A stretch of DNA of 57,989 nucleotides from Bacteroidales bacterium (GCA_015061145.1 SUXD01000013.1:1-57989); one strand, 5' to 3'. Counted from the first letter of the stretch, positions 25,000-34,228 are shown. A program made the numbers and translations. Notes: generated by a model from the letters alone, not told the origin.

Positions 25000-26046
25000 A
25001 TGAATGATAATAAAATAGAGTTATCTATTATAGTACCTGCATATAATATTCCTGAAGTTTTTTTAAGTAGGTGTGTAAGTAGTTTACATGCTCAAAAAGG
25101 AAATAATTTGGAGTTTATTCTGCTTAATGACGGTTCGAGTTTTGGTTGGGTTGACGGTATACTTAGGGAGGCAGCAGATATTGACGACAGAATGGTTTAT
25201 GTAAATAAACCTAATACTGGCGTGAGCGATACTCGAAATGAAGGGATGAGAATGGCTAGGGGAGAATATCTGATGTTTGTGGATGCAGATGACGAACTCA
25301 TGCCAGACGCATGCCAAAAAAGTTTAGAATGTATCAAAGAATCTAATGCAGATGTAATTGTTTTGGGATATTGTTTTTCGCATAAAGAAATCAGGCACAA
25401 TCCGATTTCTATTATTATATCAGAAGAAGAAAAAGAAAGACTTCTATGTGATATTGTGAGTTGGGATACAAAGGAATATACATCATTGGGCTTAAATGTT
25501 GATGCACCATGGGGAAAAATATTCAAAAAAAATATAGCGGAAAAGAACAACATTATTTATCCTGTTGGTTTAGCTCGATCTCAGGATGCTATATTTTGCC
25601 TATATTTCTATGAGTACTCTCGCAAAATTGTATTTGACAACCGTATTTGCATTTATTCTTACAATGACAACATGGATTCTGTTTGTAGGAGTTGCTCAGA
25701 AACGTCTGTCAGAATGCTGCCATTTATATTAGGCGAACTTGAAAAATTTGTTGAAAAACATCGTCCGATAAATAAATTTAGAAGGGCTATTGGACTTCGT
25801 GTTTATCGAGGCTTGTTAGAAGCAGAACTTCGTTATTTTTTTCATCCGAAATGTGACGTTCCTGTGCCTGAATTGAAATTATGCTATAAGGATTTACTGA
25901 ATGACAAGCTTGTTAATAAATACTTGTTGCAGATAAGATATCGAGATATAAAGTCATATAAAATGCGTGTTTGTCTATTTTTGCAAAAGCATAAATTAGT
26001 AGAATTCCTTTTTCGAATAAAGAAATATGCATACCCCCAAAAATGA
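25000..26046 (+). CDS. Family 2 glycosyltransferase (glycan cluster gene 2, AT-rich)
   Basis: This 348-residue GT2 enzyme has the N-terminal ELSIIVPAYNIPEVFLSRCV, FILLNDGSS and the metal-binding FVDADDE around residue 95. It is only distantly related to genes 1 and 3. The coding sequence is visibly richer in A and T than gene 1 and glf, with many AAA, ATA and TTA codons, which suggests recent transfer. It lies 34 bases after gene 1 and 73 bases before gene 3. Sugar specificity is unknown. Confidence 0.87.
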   Translation: MNDNKIELSIIVPAYNIPEVFLSRCVSSLHAQKGNNLEFILLNDGSSFGWVDGILREAADIDDRMVYVNKPNTGVSDTRNEGMRMARGEYLMFVDADDELMPDACQKSLECIKESNADVIVLGYCFSHKEIRHNPISIIISEEEKERLLCDIVSWDTKEYTSLGLNVDAPWGKIFKKNIAEKNNIIYPVGLARSQDAIFCLYFYEYSRKIVFDNRICIYSYNDNMDSVCRSCSETSVRMLPFILGELEKFVEKHRPINKFRRAIGLRVYRGLLEAELRYFFHPKCDVPVPELKLCYKDLLNDKLVNKYLLQIRYRDIKSYKMRVCLFLQKHKLVEFLFRIKKYAYPQK

Positions 26047-26119
26047 AACAGATTCTTGCGATTTATGATATGGCACTAGTGATAGAGCAGGTACTAAAGA
26101 TAGAAAACATATAATTATT

Positions 26120-27166
26120 ATGGATAAAATACTCACAATAGTAATTCCAACATATAATATGGAGAAGTATCTCCGTAAGTGTCTGGACTCTTTGATAATT
26201 GATAATCGGGAATTATTCAGCACATTGGAGGTATTGGTTGTCATTGATGGTGCCAAGGATTCATCTTCAACTATAGCGCATGAGTACCAAGATAAACATC
26301 CTAACGTGTTTCGTGTTATAGACAAAGAGAATGGGAATTATGGTTCGTGCGTAAATCGTGGGCTATTGGAGGCCAAAGGTAAATATATTAAGGTTTTAGA
26401 TGCTGATGACACTTTTGATACCTGTAATTTCGGAGATTTTATTTCTTTTCTAAAGACTCAGGATGTTGACTGCGTTATCTCTGACATGATGCAGGTTGAT
26501 GAAGATGATGAGTGTAAGCTCCTCTGTCGTTTTAATCTGCCGCAGTCCTCCATCTTTTCGTTAGATGAAATGGGTGAAAATGAATGGAGAAAACTATGGA
26601 TGCATTGTGTATGTTATAAAACAGAAAACCTTCGGAAGATCAATTATCGTCAAACAGAGGGTATTTCTTATACAGATCAAGAATGGATATGCTTGCCAAT
26701 GGCTACTTCTAAACAATTATCATATTTCCCGCATGTGGTTTATAAGTATTTAGTTGGACGTGAAGGGCAAACCATTAGTGTTGATGTTTGGGAACGTAAT
26801 CTGTGGCAAGAGATTGAGGGAATGAAAAAAATGATTTCCTATCATCGGTCTGTTGCAGACAATTATTCTCTTAACATCACTTATGTGAATTCAAGAATAG
26901 TTACGAGAGCCAGTGCTATATATTTCGCATATTTCTTTAAGTTTAAAACTAATAAAAATCATGATATGGTTGTGTCATTAGACAGATTTATTAAGGAAAA
27001 TAGCCCAATTTGTTATCAGCAGACTCAATGCGTTACTGTAAGAAAGTATTTCAAATTTCCAATTGTTAAAATTTGGCGTAAGAATTATAATGATAAATCA
27101 TTGTTGATTATTATCTATAAGGGTATATGCAAAACCTTGATTAAATTTTTTAAACTATTTAGATAA
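26120..27166 (+). CDS. Family 2 glycosyltransferase (glycan cluster gene 3, AT-rich)
   Basis: The 348-residue GT2 enzyme opens with ILTIVIPTYNMEKYLRKCL and has VLDADDTFD as the metal-binding motif. Its INYRQTEGISYTDQEWICLP stretch and the later REGQTIS match gene 1 closely, so the two come from one duplication or share an origin. The DNA is AT-rich like gene 2. The first ~48 bases are repeated in degraded form at 27162-27212 just before glf, which suggests that another copy of a related gene once stood there. Confidence 0.87.
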   Translation: MDKILTIVIPTYNMEKYLRKCLDSLIIDNRELFSTLEVLVVIDGAKDSSSTIAHEYQDKHPNVFRVIDKENGNYGSCVNRGLLEAKGKYIKVLDADDTFDTCNFGDFISFLKTQDVDCVISDMMQVDEDDECKLLCRFNLPQSSIFSLDEMGENEWRKLWMHCVCYKTENLRKINYRQTEGISYTDQEWICLPMATSKQLSYFPHVVYKYLVGREGQTISVDVWERNLWQEIEGMKKMISYHRSVADNYSLNITYVNSRIVTRASAIYFAYFFKFKTNKNHDMVVSLDRFIKENSPICYQQTQCVTVRKYFKFPIVKIWRKNYNDKSLLIIIYKGICKTLIKFFKLFR

Positions 27167-27212
27167 GTATAAAATATTCACAGTCGTAATTCAAACATAT
27201 AATTTGGAAGAT
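27162..27212 (+). pseudogene. Remnant of a glycosyltransferase 5' end, in frame with glf
   Basis: Translated in the glf frame, this reads DKYKIFTVVIQTYNLED, closely matching the start of glycan gene 3 (MDKILTIVIPTYNMEKY). The DNA also aligns without gaps for about 48 bases with 26120-26170, with roughly ten differences. It joins the glf coding sequence directly. It is best read as the scar of a deletion that fused the start of a glycosyltransferase gene to glf. Confidence 0.65.
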
Positions 27213-28343
27213 ATGGGACATAAGTTTGATTATTTAATAGTTGGCTCTGGCTTGTACGGCGCCACATTTGCTAATCTGGCAAAGAAGAAAGGGAAAAAAT
27301 GTCTGGTGATAGACAAACGCCCGCATTTGGGTGGAAATGTCTATTGCGAAAACATCGAAGGCATCAATGTGCATAAGTATGGCGCACACATTTTTCATAC
27401 TTCCAACCGTGAGGTGTGGGAGTTTGTGAACAGTATTGTAGAGTTCAACCGTTATACGAATTCGCCAGTGGCAAACTATAAGGGACGGTTGTTCAACTTG
27501 CCGTTCAATATGAACACCTTTGCGCAAATGTGGGGTGTGCGTACACCTGCCGAAGCTAAGGCTAAAATAGAAGAACAGCGCGCCGAAGTGGCACAGATGC
27601 TCAAGTTGCAAGGCGTAGCAGAACCGCGTAATCTTGAAGAACAGGCAAAAATGCTTATCGGAAACGATATTTACGAATGTTTGATAAAAGGTTACACCGA
27701 GAAACAATGGGGACGGAAATGCAGCGAACTGCCTGCTTTCATCATCAAACGCCTGCCCGTGCGCTTTGTCTTCGACAATAATTATTTCAACGATAAATAT
27801 CAAGGTATTCCCATTGGCGGGTACAACAAACTGATAGAAGGGCTTTTGGAAGGTGTTGAAACAAGAACAAATGTCGATTTCTTTGCTTCGCGCGATGAGT
27901 ATGAAAAATTGGCGGAAAAGATAGTTTTCACCGGTAAAATCGATGAGTTTTACAATTATCAGTTCGGGAAACTGGAGTATCGTACAGTCCGTTTCGAAAA
28001 CGAAATTATTGACGAACCTAATTATCAAGGAAATGCTGTGATAAATTATACCGAAGCCGAAGTGCCATATACGCGGGTGATTGAACATAAACATTTCGAA
28101 ATGTTTGGTGAAGAGGTGTACAATGCGCCTAAAACAGTGGTGTCGCGTGAGTATTCCACCGAGTGGAAAGAGGGTATGGAACCTTACTATCCTGTGAACG
28201 ATGCCAAAAACAATGAGTTGTATCAGAAATATCGTCGCCTTGCCGATGATGAGAAAAATGTCATTTTTGGTGGTCGCTTGGCGGAATATAAGTATTACGA
28301 CATGGATGATATTGTAGAAAAAGTACTGAAAGAAAATATATAA
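27213..28343 (+). CDS. glf: UDP-galactopyranose mutase
   Basis: This flavoenzyme converts UDP-galactopyranose to UDP-galactofuranose for surface glycans. ATG 27213 starts MGHKFDYLIVGSGLYGATFA, the FAD-binding Rossmann motif (GSGLYG), followed by IDKRPHLGGNVY; GYTEKQWG and RLPVRF are typical of Glf, and the C-terminus carries FGGRLAEYKYYDMD with the second FAD contact. Length of 376 is normal. An in-frame TTG at 27204 belongs to the glycosyltransferase remnant. Presence of glf means that the glycan made by this cluster probably contains galactofuranose. Confidence 0.95.
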   Translation: MGHKFDYLIVGSGLYGATFANLAKKKGKKCLVIDKRPHLGGNVYCENIEGINVHKYGAHIFHTSNREVWEFVNSIVEFNRYTNSPVANYKGRLFNLPFNMNTFAQMWGVRTPAEAKAKIEEQRAEVAQMLKLQGVAEPRNLEEQAKMLIGNDIYECLIKGYTEKQWGRKCSELPAFIIKRLPVRFVFDNNYFNDKYQGIPIGGYNKLIEGLLEGVETRTNVDFFASRDEYEKLAEKIVFTGKIDEFYNYQFGKLEYRTVRFENEIIDEPNYQGNAVINYTEAEVPYTRVIEHKHFEMFGEEVYNAPKTVVSREYSTEWKEGMEPYYPVNDAKNNELYQKYRRLADDEKNVIFGGRLAEYKYYDMDDIVEKVLKENI

Positions 28344-28356
28344 TCTTTGCTTTTCA

Positions 28357-28974
28357 ATGAATATAACTGATATTTTCGAGTATTTGGGTACATTTGCTTT
28401 TGCAATAAGCGGCATCCGTTTTGCGGCGGCTAAGCGCTTTGATTGGTTTGGTGCGTACGTGGTGGGATTCGCCACAGCCATCGGAGGAGGAACTATACGC
28501 GATGTGTTGCTGGATACCACTCCGTTTTGGATGAATAATGCTAACTATCTCATCTGTACGGCAGTAGCCTTGCTTACGGTGATTGTGTTCCGCAAATATA
28601 TTGTAAAGTTCAATCGCACGCTTTTTGTTTTCGATGCTATCGGATTGAGTTTCTTCACAATAGTTGGAATGCAAAAGTCCATTGATTTTGGACAGCCTTT
28701 TTGGGTGGCTATGATAATGGGTGTGCTTACAGGCTGTGCCGGGGGTATTATGCGCGATGTGCTGATAAATGATGTGCCCATTGTATTCAAAAAGGAAATC
28801 TATGCGATGGCGAGTGTTTTCGGCGGCATAGTTTTTTATGTTTGCTGGAGGTTGGGCATGAGCTTGATGTTTGCCGAGATAGCTGGCGCTGTGGCGGTTT
28901 TCGCTTTACGCGTGTATTCGGTGATGAAAAATATTGATTTGCCCCAAATGAAGGAGGAGGAACATGATGAATAA
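28357..28974 (+). CDS. TRIC / UPF0126 family membrane channel
   Basis: The 205-residue protein is nearly all membrane helices (about seven), arranged as two copies of the 'glycine transporter' domain. The repeated signature is GGGTIRDVLL in the first copy and GGIMRDVLIN in the second. Bacterial relatives form trimeric cation channels. The start (MNITDIFEYLGTFAFAISGI) is standard. It lies 13 bases after glf and overlaps the agmatine deiminase start by 11 bases, so it is likely cotranslated with the latter. Confidence 0.9.
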   Translation: MNITDIFEYLGTFAFAISGIRFAAAKRFDWFGAYVVGFATAIGGGTIRDVLLDTTPFWMNNANYLICTAVALLTVIVFRKYIVKFNRTLFVFDAIGLSFFTIVGMQKSIDFGQPFWVAMIMGVLTGCAGGIMRDVLINDVPIVFKKEIYAMASVFGGIVFYVCWRLGMSLMFAEIAGAVAVFALRVYSVMKNIDLPQMKEEEHDE

Positions 28975-30007
28975 TGTGATATTTCCAGCCGAATGGCATA
29001 AGCAGAGCGGTGTGCAGCTCACTTGGCCGCATATAGATACCGACTGGTATGACATGCTGGAGGAGGTAGAAAACTGTTTTCTGCAGATAGCCAAGGAAGT
29101 GGCCGAGCGCGAAACATTGTTGGTGGTTGCCCCCAATATCGAGGCGGTTCGTCAGAAACTGTCGGATTTTTCTGTGAAAATGGAAAATGTGCTTTTGGTC
29201 GAAATGCATACAAACGACACTTGGGCACGCGATCATGGCGGCATCACAGTTTTTGTCGACGGAGCCCCCGTTGTGTGCGATTTTCAGTTTAATGGATGGG
29301 GACTGAAGTTTGCTTCGAATCTCGACAATATGATTACTTCAAACTTGTTTGAATTCGGTGTGTTTAATGCAAAATATAAGAACCTGCTGAGTTTCGCTTT
29401 TGAGGGAGGATCCATCGAATCGGACGGCAAAGGCACACTGATGACTACTTCTGAATGTTTGCTTTCGCCTAACAGAAATGGCGGTATGTCCAAAGAGGAA
29501 ATAGAGAATTTCTTAAAAGTTCATTTGGGTGCTCAGCGTGTGCTATGGATAAATAACGGCTATCTTGCTGGTGACGATACCGACAGCCATGTTGATACCT
29601 TGGCGCGTTTTTGCGATGAGTGCACTATTGCGTATGTGAAGTGCGACGACAGGAACGATGAGCATTTTGAAGCTTTGCAGCGCATGGAGTGTGATATCAA
29701 GTCTTTCAGAATGCGCAATGGCGAACCGTATAGATTGATAGAATTGCCGATGGCTGAATGTGTGTTGGACGAAATTGATGACCGTTTGCCTGCTACTTAC
29801 GCCAACTTTTTGATAATGAACGAGGTGGTGTTGATGCCTTCTTATGGTTCCGCAAAAGATGAAGTGGCAAAAAATCAGTTGCAAAAGGCATTCCCTGGAA
29901 GAGAAATCATATCTATTGATTGTCGACCGCTCATCAGGCAGCACGGTTCGTTGCATTGCGTCACCATGCAATATCCCGAAGGAGTAATAAATAATGAATT
30001 AATTTAA
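28964..30007 (+). CDS. aguA: Agmatine deiminase
   Basis: The enzyme hydrolyses agmatine to N-carbamoylputrescine and ammonia. The 347-residue protein belongs to the peptidylarginine-deiminase-like fold: TWARDHGGITVF with the substrate-binding Asp, EGGSIESDGKGTLMTTSECL, DDTDSHVDTLARF with the catalytic His, and the C-terminal GSLHCVTMQYPE with the catalytic Cys. ATG ATG at 28964/28967 gives two equivalent starts inside the TRIC gene. aguB lies 146 bases downstream, after a copy of the dispersed repeat. Confidence 0.93.
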   Translation: MMNNVIFPAEWHKQSGVQLTWPHIDTDWYDMLEEVENCFLQIAKEVAERETLLVVAPNIEAVRQKLSDFSVKMENVLLVEMHTNDTWARDHGGITVFVDGAPVVCDFQFNGWGLKFASNLDNMITSNLFEFGVFNAKYKNLLSFAFEGGSIESDGKGTLMTTSECLLSPNRNGGMSKEEIENFLKVHLGAQRVLWINNGYLAGDDTDSHVDTLARFCDECTIAYVKCDDRNDEHFEALQRMECDIKSFRMRNGEPYRLIELPMAECVLDEIDDRLPATYANFLIMNEVVLMPSYGSAKDEVAKNQLQKAFPGREIISIDCRPLIRQHGSLHCVTMQYPEGVINNELI

Positions 30008-30126
30008 GAAGCGAGAATTGAGATGACATTGACATTGATGCAGACGGGAGATAATTTTGAATTATGAATTGAAAATCACTGACCGAAGGGAAATTAATCT
30101 TCAAATTCTCAAATTTTCAAATCAAA
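30008..30126 (+). repeat. Dispersed intergenic repeat, copy 1
   Basis: It begins GAAGCGAGAA right after the aguA stop, followed by a TTGAC-containing short-period stretch, an AATT-rich stretch, TGACCGAAGGGAAAT at 30080-30094, and TTCAAAT-type repeats. The same order of parts occurs in copy 2 at 48552-48646 (opposite strand). It contains no open frame and fills most of the aguA-aguB gap. Confidence 0.65.
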
Positions 30127-30153
30127 AATTAGAAACAACTTTATTTAAAATAC

Positions 30154-31029
30154 ATGAAAGTAGGATTGGTACAAATGTCTGTTTTGACGGATTTGGAGCA
30201 AAACAGGGCGAAAATTAAGAAAAATATAGAGGTATGCGCTTCGCAAGGCGCAGAATTGGTGGTGTTGCAAGAATTGCATGACACGCCGTATTTCTGCCAG
30301 ACTGAAAATGTGGAAAATTTCGATCTGGCCGTAAAAATTCCGGGCGAAACCACCGATTTTTATGCAAAGATTGCCAAAGAGCAAAAAATAGTGTTGGTTA
30401 CATCGCTTTTTGAGCGTCGTGCTGCCGGACTGTATCATAATACGGCGGTCGTGTTCGAAAAGGATGGAACGATGGCAGGGAAATACCGAAAAATGCACAT
30501 CCCGGACGATCCTGCCTATTACGAGAAATTTTATTTCACGCCAGGCGATTTAGGCTTTGTGCCAATACAGACATCGTTAGGAAAATTGGGCGTGTTGGTT
30601 TGTTGGGACCAATGGTATCCTGAGGCTGCACGCATGATGGCGCTTGCTGGTGCCGAAATGTTGATTTATCCTACTGCTATCGGTTGGGAATCGTCTGATA
30701 CGGATGACGAAAAGGCGCGTCAGCGTGAGGCATGGATTACTGTACAACGAGGTCATGCCGTAGCAAACGGATTGCCTGTTGTTACGGTCAATCGTGTAGG
30801 GCACGAACCTGATCCCTCTGGTTCAACGAATGGTATCCGTTTTTGGGGAAGCAGCTTTGTGGCTGGTCCGCAAGGCGAATTCTTGGCGCAAGCCTCAAAT
30901 GATAAAGAGGAGAATGTGATAGTGGATGTTGATCTGAAACGCTCGGAAAATGTACGTCGCTGGTGGCCTTTCCTCCGCGACAGGCGAATAGAGAATTATA
31001 AAGGTTTGACCGAAAGATTTTTAGAATAA
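30154..31029 (+). CDS. aguB: N-carbamoylputrescine amidase
   Basis: This enzyme completes agmatine use by hydrolysing N-carbamoylputrescine to putrescine, CO2 and ammonia. The nitrilase-type triad is complete in 291 residues: Glu in VVLQELHDTPYFCQ, Lys in GKYRKMHIPDD, and Cys in LGVLVCWDQWYPEAAR. GTYRKMH-like and NRVGHEPDP segments are typical of AguB rather than other nitrilases. With aguA it forms a two-step route to putrescine, which in this phylum serves polyamine synthesis. Confidence 0.94.
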   Translation: MKVGLVQMSVLTDLEQNRAKIKKNIEVCASQGAELVVLQELHDTPYFCQTENVENFDLAVKIPGETTDFYAKIAKEQKIVLVTSLFERRAAGLYHNTAVVFEKDGTMAGKYRKMHIPDDPAYYEKFYFTPGDLGFVPIQTSLGKLGVLVCWDQWYPEAARMMALAGAEMLIYPTAIGWESSDTDDEKARQREAWITVQRGHAVANGLPVVTVNRVGHEPDPSGSTNGIRFWGSSFVAGPQGEFLAQASNDKEENVIVDVDLKRSENVRRWWPFLRDRRIENYKGLTERFLE

Positions 31030-31111
31030 GAAGCCTCGTAAATATCGCAGATGAACGAAAATTTGCTTGTCGAAATAATAAAGAATGAATTTCATATAAA
31101 TAAAGAGGCGC

Positions 31112-31119
31112 TATATTTG
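31112..31119 (+). promoter_or_regulatory. -7 box for the deacetylase-like gene
   Basis: TATATTTG matches TAnnTTTG and lies 48 bases before the ATG at 31168 in the 138-base gap after aguB. No good -33 element is seen. Confidence 0.4.
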
Positions 31120-31167
31120 AATGTACAATCAAATAGGTGAAATTTAGCGAAATTAGCTAGAAAAATT

Positions 31168-32433
31168 ATGCAACAATCAATTTCATATATTATCCGTTTT
31201 TTGTTTGGCGAAGATTTGCCCGATTCTGTATTTGAGAGAATCGGTTATACGAATAATGCCGATGAATACGAGAAATATGAAGTGGTGATTGTTCGTTCTG
31301 ATTTTTTCGACGAAGATAAGTACGGCAAAAAGGAATTTATGCCGCAGTTGCCGTTAAAATCACTGGATGGCATGCCGTTCTTTTTTGGCGATTCTCGATT
31401 TGAACATTTGGGCGATACATTGGTGATTTACGCTGATTTGGTGGCTTCTGCCTACTTTCTTGTGTCGCGTTACGAGGAGTGGCTTTCACCTTTGCGTGAC
31501 GAACATGGGCGATTTCTGGCCAAATATTCCATATTGAAAGAAGCGAACTTGCTTCAACGTCCGCTAGTGGACGAATATCGTATGTGGTTGCGTATTAAAT
31601 TGCAAACATTTCATCCGGAATTGCCATCTGTTAGAGCACAGTTCTCCAAAATTTATCTTACACACGATGTGGATGTGCCGTTCGTATGCCGTTCATGGCG
31701 AAATGTTTTGTCGTCTGTTTTACGCGGTGAATTCGGTGTTTTTTCTGCATTGAAATATCATTTTGCCGACATTCGGAAGAATCCGTATTTTACTTTTCCG
31801 TATATCTTTGAGCAGAATAAGCATATTGATGCGCAGAGCGTGATTTTTGTAAAAAGTGGCGGAAATGCCAGAAACGACCGACCTTTTTATGATTTGAATT
31901 CAGATGATATTCAAACTTTGTTCGACATGGCTAAAGCGAACGGAGTGCAGATTGGTTTGCACGCAAGTTATGCTTCTGCTCAAAAACTCATCGATGTGCG
32001 TGTGGAGAAAAAATCTTTGGAAAATGCTGTGAGAGATAAAGTTACAACGAATCGTTGTCACTATTTGCGCACATGTAATCCGCAGGATTTCACCGCTTTC
32101 GATGCATGTGGCATAACAGATGACTTTACGATGGCTTTTGCCGATGAAGCGGGTTTTCGGTTGGGCACTTGCTATTCGGTGCGTTATATCAATCCTGTCG
32201 ATGGCAGTTTGCATGCGTTGCACTTGCATCCGCTTGCTTTGATGGATGTCACTTTGGAGAAATATATGCGCTTGTCAGGCGAAAATGCCTTGAACTTTTC
32301 AATGAATATGTTGCAGGCAATAAAAAGTGTAGGAGGTGAGGTTACGCTACTTTGGCACAACAATTCCTTTTATACATCGGGCGATTATCATCGCCCATTG
32401 TACAAAACACTGTTGAAGACATTGAAGAAATAA
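31168..32433 (+). CDS. Polysaccharide-deacetylase-like protein with DUF7033-type N-terminal domain
   Basis: The 421-residue protein matches a Bacteroidales group with an N-terminal domain of ~160 residues (here ending near LPSVRAQFSKIY) and a carbohydrate-esterase-4-like barrel. The barrel opens with the metal-binding LTHDVDVPF and continues with ANGVQIGLHASYAS and, near the end, VTLLWHNNSFYTSGDY, plausible places for metal-binding histidines. There is no signal peptide. It may act on a surface sugar in the cytoplasm; the substrate is unknown. It ends one base before the shared terminator with rho. Confidence 0.75.
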   Translation: MQQSISYIIRFLFGEDLPDSVFERIGYTNNADEYEKYEVVIVRSDFFDEDKYGKKEFMPQLPLKSLDGMPFFFGDSRFEHLGDTLVIYADLVASAYFLVSRYEEWLSPLRDEHGRFLAKYSILKEANLLQRPLVDEYRMWLRIKLQTFHPELPSVRAQFSKIYLTHDVDVPFVCRSWRNVLSSVLRGEFGVFSALKYHFADIRKNPYFTFPYIFEQNKHIDAQSVIFVKSGGNARNDRPFYDLNSDDIQTLFDMAKANGVQIGLHASYASAQKLIDVRVEKKSLENAVRDKVTTNRCHYLRTCNPQDFTAFDACGITDDFTMAFADEAGFRLGTCYSVRYINPVDGSLHALHLHPLALMDVTLEKYMRLSGENALNFSMNMLQAIKSVGGEVTLLWHNNSFYTSGDYHRPLYKTLLKTLKK

Positions 32434-32463
32434 AAAAAATCCCGCTAATGAACGGGATTTTTT
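32434..32463. terminator. Bidirectional terminator between deacetylase-like gene and rho
   Basis: AAAAAATCCCG (32434-32444) and CGGGATTTTTT (32453-32463) pair around an 8-base loop, with A and T tracts on both sides, between two convergent genes. Confidence 0.88.
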
Positions 32464-32485
32464 ATTGAGGGTGGCTTTGTCTTTT

Positions 32486-34228
32486 TTATAAGTCGCTTTG
32501 GAAAGAGACAAGGAATTCTTGATTGTTTATCGTGTTTTCCATTCTTTTCTTGATGAATTCCATTGCTTCCACCGAGTTCATATCCGAAAGGTATTTTCTC
32601 AGAATCCACATTTTGTTGATGGTGTCCTGATTTTGAAGCAAATCATCGCGGCGCGTGCTCGAAGCCATAATGTCGATAGCGGGGAATATGCGTCTGTTCG
32701 ACAGCTTTCTGTCGAGTTGCAGCTCCATGTTTCCTGTACCCTTGAATTCCTCAAAGATAACTTCGTCCATTTTCGAACCAGTTTCAATCAATGCGGTAGC
32801 TATAATGGTAAGACTTCCGCCATTCTCTATCTTACGGGCGGCGCCGAAAAATCTTTTGGGTTTGTGGAGTGCATTGGCGTCAACACCTCCCGAGAGGACT
32901 TTTCCCGATGCTGGCGCTACCGTGTTGTATGCTCTTGCCAACCGAGTGATAGAATCCAACAATATGACAACATCATGACCGCATTCTACCATTCGTTTCG
33001 CTTTCTCGTAAACCATAGTGGCAACTTTCACATGTCGCTCAGCCGCTTCGTCAAAGGTCGATGATATAACTTCGGCATTCACGCTGCGCGCCATGTCGGT
33101 CACTTCCTCCGGACGCTCGTCAATCAGCAGCACAATCATGTATACTTCTGGATGATTCTCAGCGATGGCATTGGCTATATCTTTCAGCAATACCGTTTTT
33201 CCTGTTTTTGGCTGAGCTACAATCAGTGCACGCTGACCTTTCCCTATCGGTGCGAACAAATCGACAATTCTTGTAGACAGATTGCTGCATTTGCCCGATG
33301 AGATGTCAAATTTTTCGTTAGGGAAAAGGGGAGTGAGGTGTTCGAAAGGAACGCGGTCGCGTACGAATTCAGGCAAGCGGCCGTTTATTTTTTCCACTTT
33401 CACCAAAGGAAAATATTTCTCGCCTTCTCTAGGCGGACGGATTGGGCCAACAACACTGTCGCCGGTTTTCAGTCCGAAAAGTTTTATTTGCGATTGTGAA
33501 ACATAAATGTCGTCTGGTGAGTTAAGGTAATTGTAGTCGGGCGAGCGCAAAAAACCGTATCCGTCTGGCATAATCTCCAAAACGCCGCTGCCCGAAAGGA
33601 TGCCTTCAAAGTCGAAAATGGGTTTTTCTTCAGCCCGATTGTTGTTTTTGTTGTTTTGGTTCGGGTTCTGATTCTGATTTTGATTTTGTCCGTTCTGGTT
33701 GGCGTTGTTCTGATAGTTTTGGTTTCCCTTTTGCCTTTTTTCCTGAAAATTTTTGTTTTGTTTTGGAGTTGTGTCAGCTGCAGGAGAAATTTCGGTATCT
33801 GCCTTTTGTGAAAGGGGCTCTGGCAGTTCTCTTGTAATGTCTTTAGTGTCCGTTTTCTCTTTTTGTGGCATTTCTATTTGCTCGGCAGCCTTTTTCTTTA
33901 TATCTCGGTGTTTTTCTGACAATGGCGCCTGAGATATTTTTTTTGAACCGGTTTCAGATGTAGCTATCGGAGTGTTTGTTGCCGAAATTCTGGCTCTTTT
34001 CTGTCGTGGTTGCTTTTGCTCGGTTGAATCTTTTTTCTCGGGTTTGTCATTTTTCTCGGCTTTCTTTGTTGTCGCTTTTTCTGTCGAATTCAAGATTGCT
34101 TGGCGGTCGAGTATCTTATAGACTAAATCCTCTTTGGCAAATGAATCGATTTTTCTGATGCCGAGTTCTTTGGCAATGACTTTTAACTCTGTGAGCTCTT
34201 TCTCGTTGAGTTCTAGAATGTTATACAT
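32486..34228 (-). CDS. rho: Transcription termination factor Rho with long disordered insertion
   Basis: Rho is a hexameric RNA helicase that releases transcripts. Domains: Rho_N SAP-like helices at 1-45 ([20 protein letters not shown]); a disordered, charged region at about 48-200 ending in a Q/N-rich tract at 168-197; an RNA-binding cold-shock-like domain around 205-280 ([20 protein letters not shown]); Walker A AQPKTGKT at 338-345; Walker B-like [18 protein letters not shown]; and the Q/R-loop region. 580 residues is far longer than E. coli Rho (419) because of the insertion, which is typical of this phylum and has been linked to phase separation of Rho in Bacteroides thetaiotaomicron. Confidence 0.95.
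   Translation of the reverse strand: MYNILELNEKELTELKVIAKELGIRKIDSFAKEDLVYKILDRQAILNSTEKATTKKAEKNDKPEKKDSTEQKQPRQKRARISATNTPIATSETGSKKISQAPLSEKHRDIKKKAAEQIEMPQKEKTDTKDITRELPEPLSQKADTEISPAADTTPKQNKNFQEKRQKGNQNYQNNANQNGQNQNQNQNPNQNNKNNNRAEEKPIFDFEGILSGSGVLEIMPDGYGFLRSPDYNYLNSPDDIYVSQSQIKLFGLKTGDSVVGPIRPPREGEKYFPLVKVEKINGRLPEFVRDRVPFEHLTPLFPNEKFDISSGKCSNLSTRIVDLFAPIGKGQRALIVAQPKTGKTVLLKDIANAIAENHPEVYMIVLLIDERPEEVTDMARSVNAEVISSTFDEAAERHVKVATMVYEKAKRMVECGHDVVILLDSITRLARAYNTVAPASGKVLSGGVDANALHKPKRFFGAARKIENGGSLTIIATALIETGSKMDEVIFEEFKGTGNMELQLDRKLSNRRIFPAIDIMASSTRRDDLLQNQDTINKMWILRKYLSDMNSVEAMEFIKKRMENTINNQEFLVSFQSDL

Noticed and set aside
27234-28520. A 428-codon open frame on the minus strand
   Set aside because: It lies wholly opposite glf and the start of the TRIC gene, both of which have clear family motifs; its translation is rich in Phe, His and Ile with no recognisable domain.
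33627-33730. Short-period repeat considered as a CRISPR or tandem-repeat locus
   Set aside because: It encodes the Gln/Asn-rich tract of Rho in frame; no constant repeat length or spacers.
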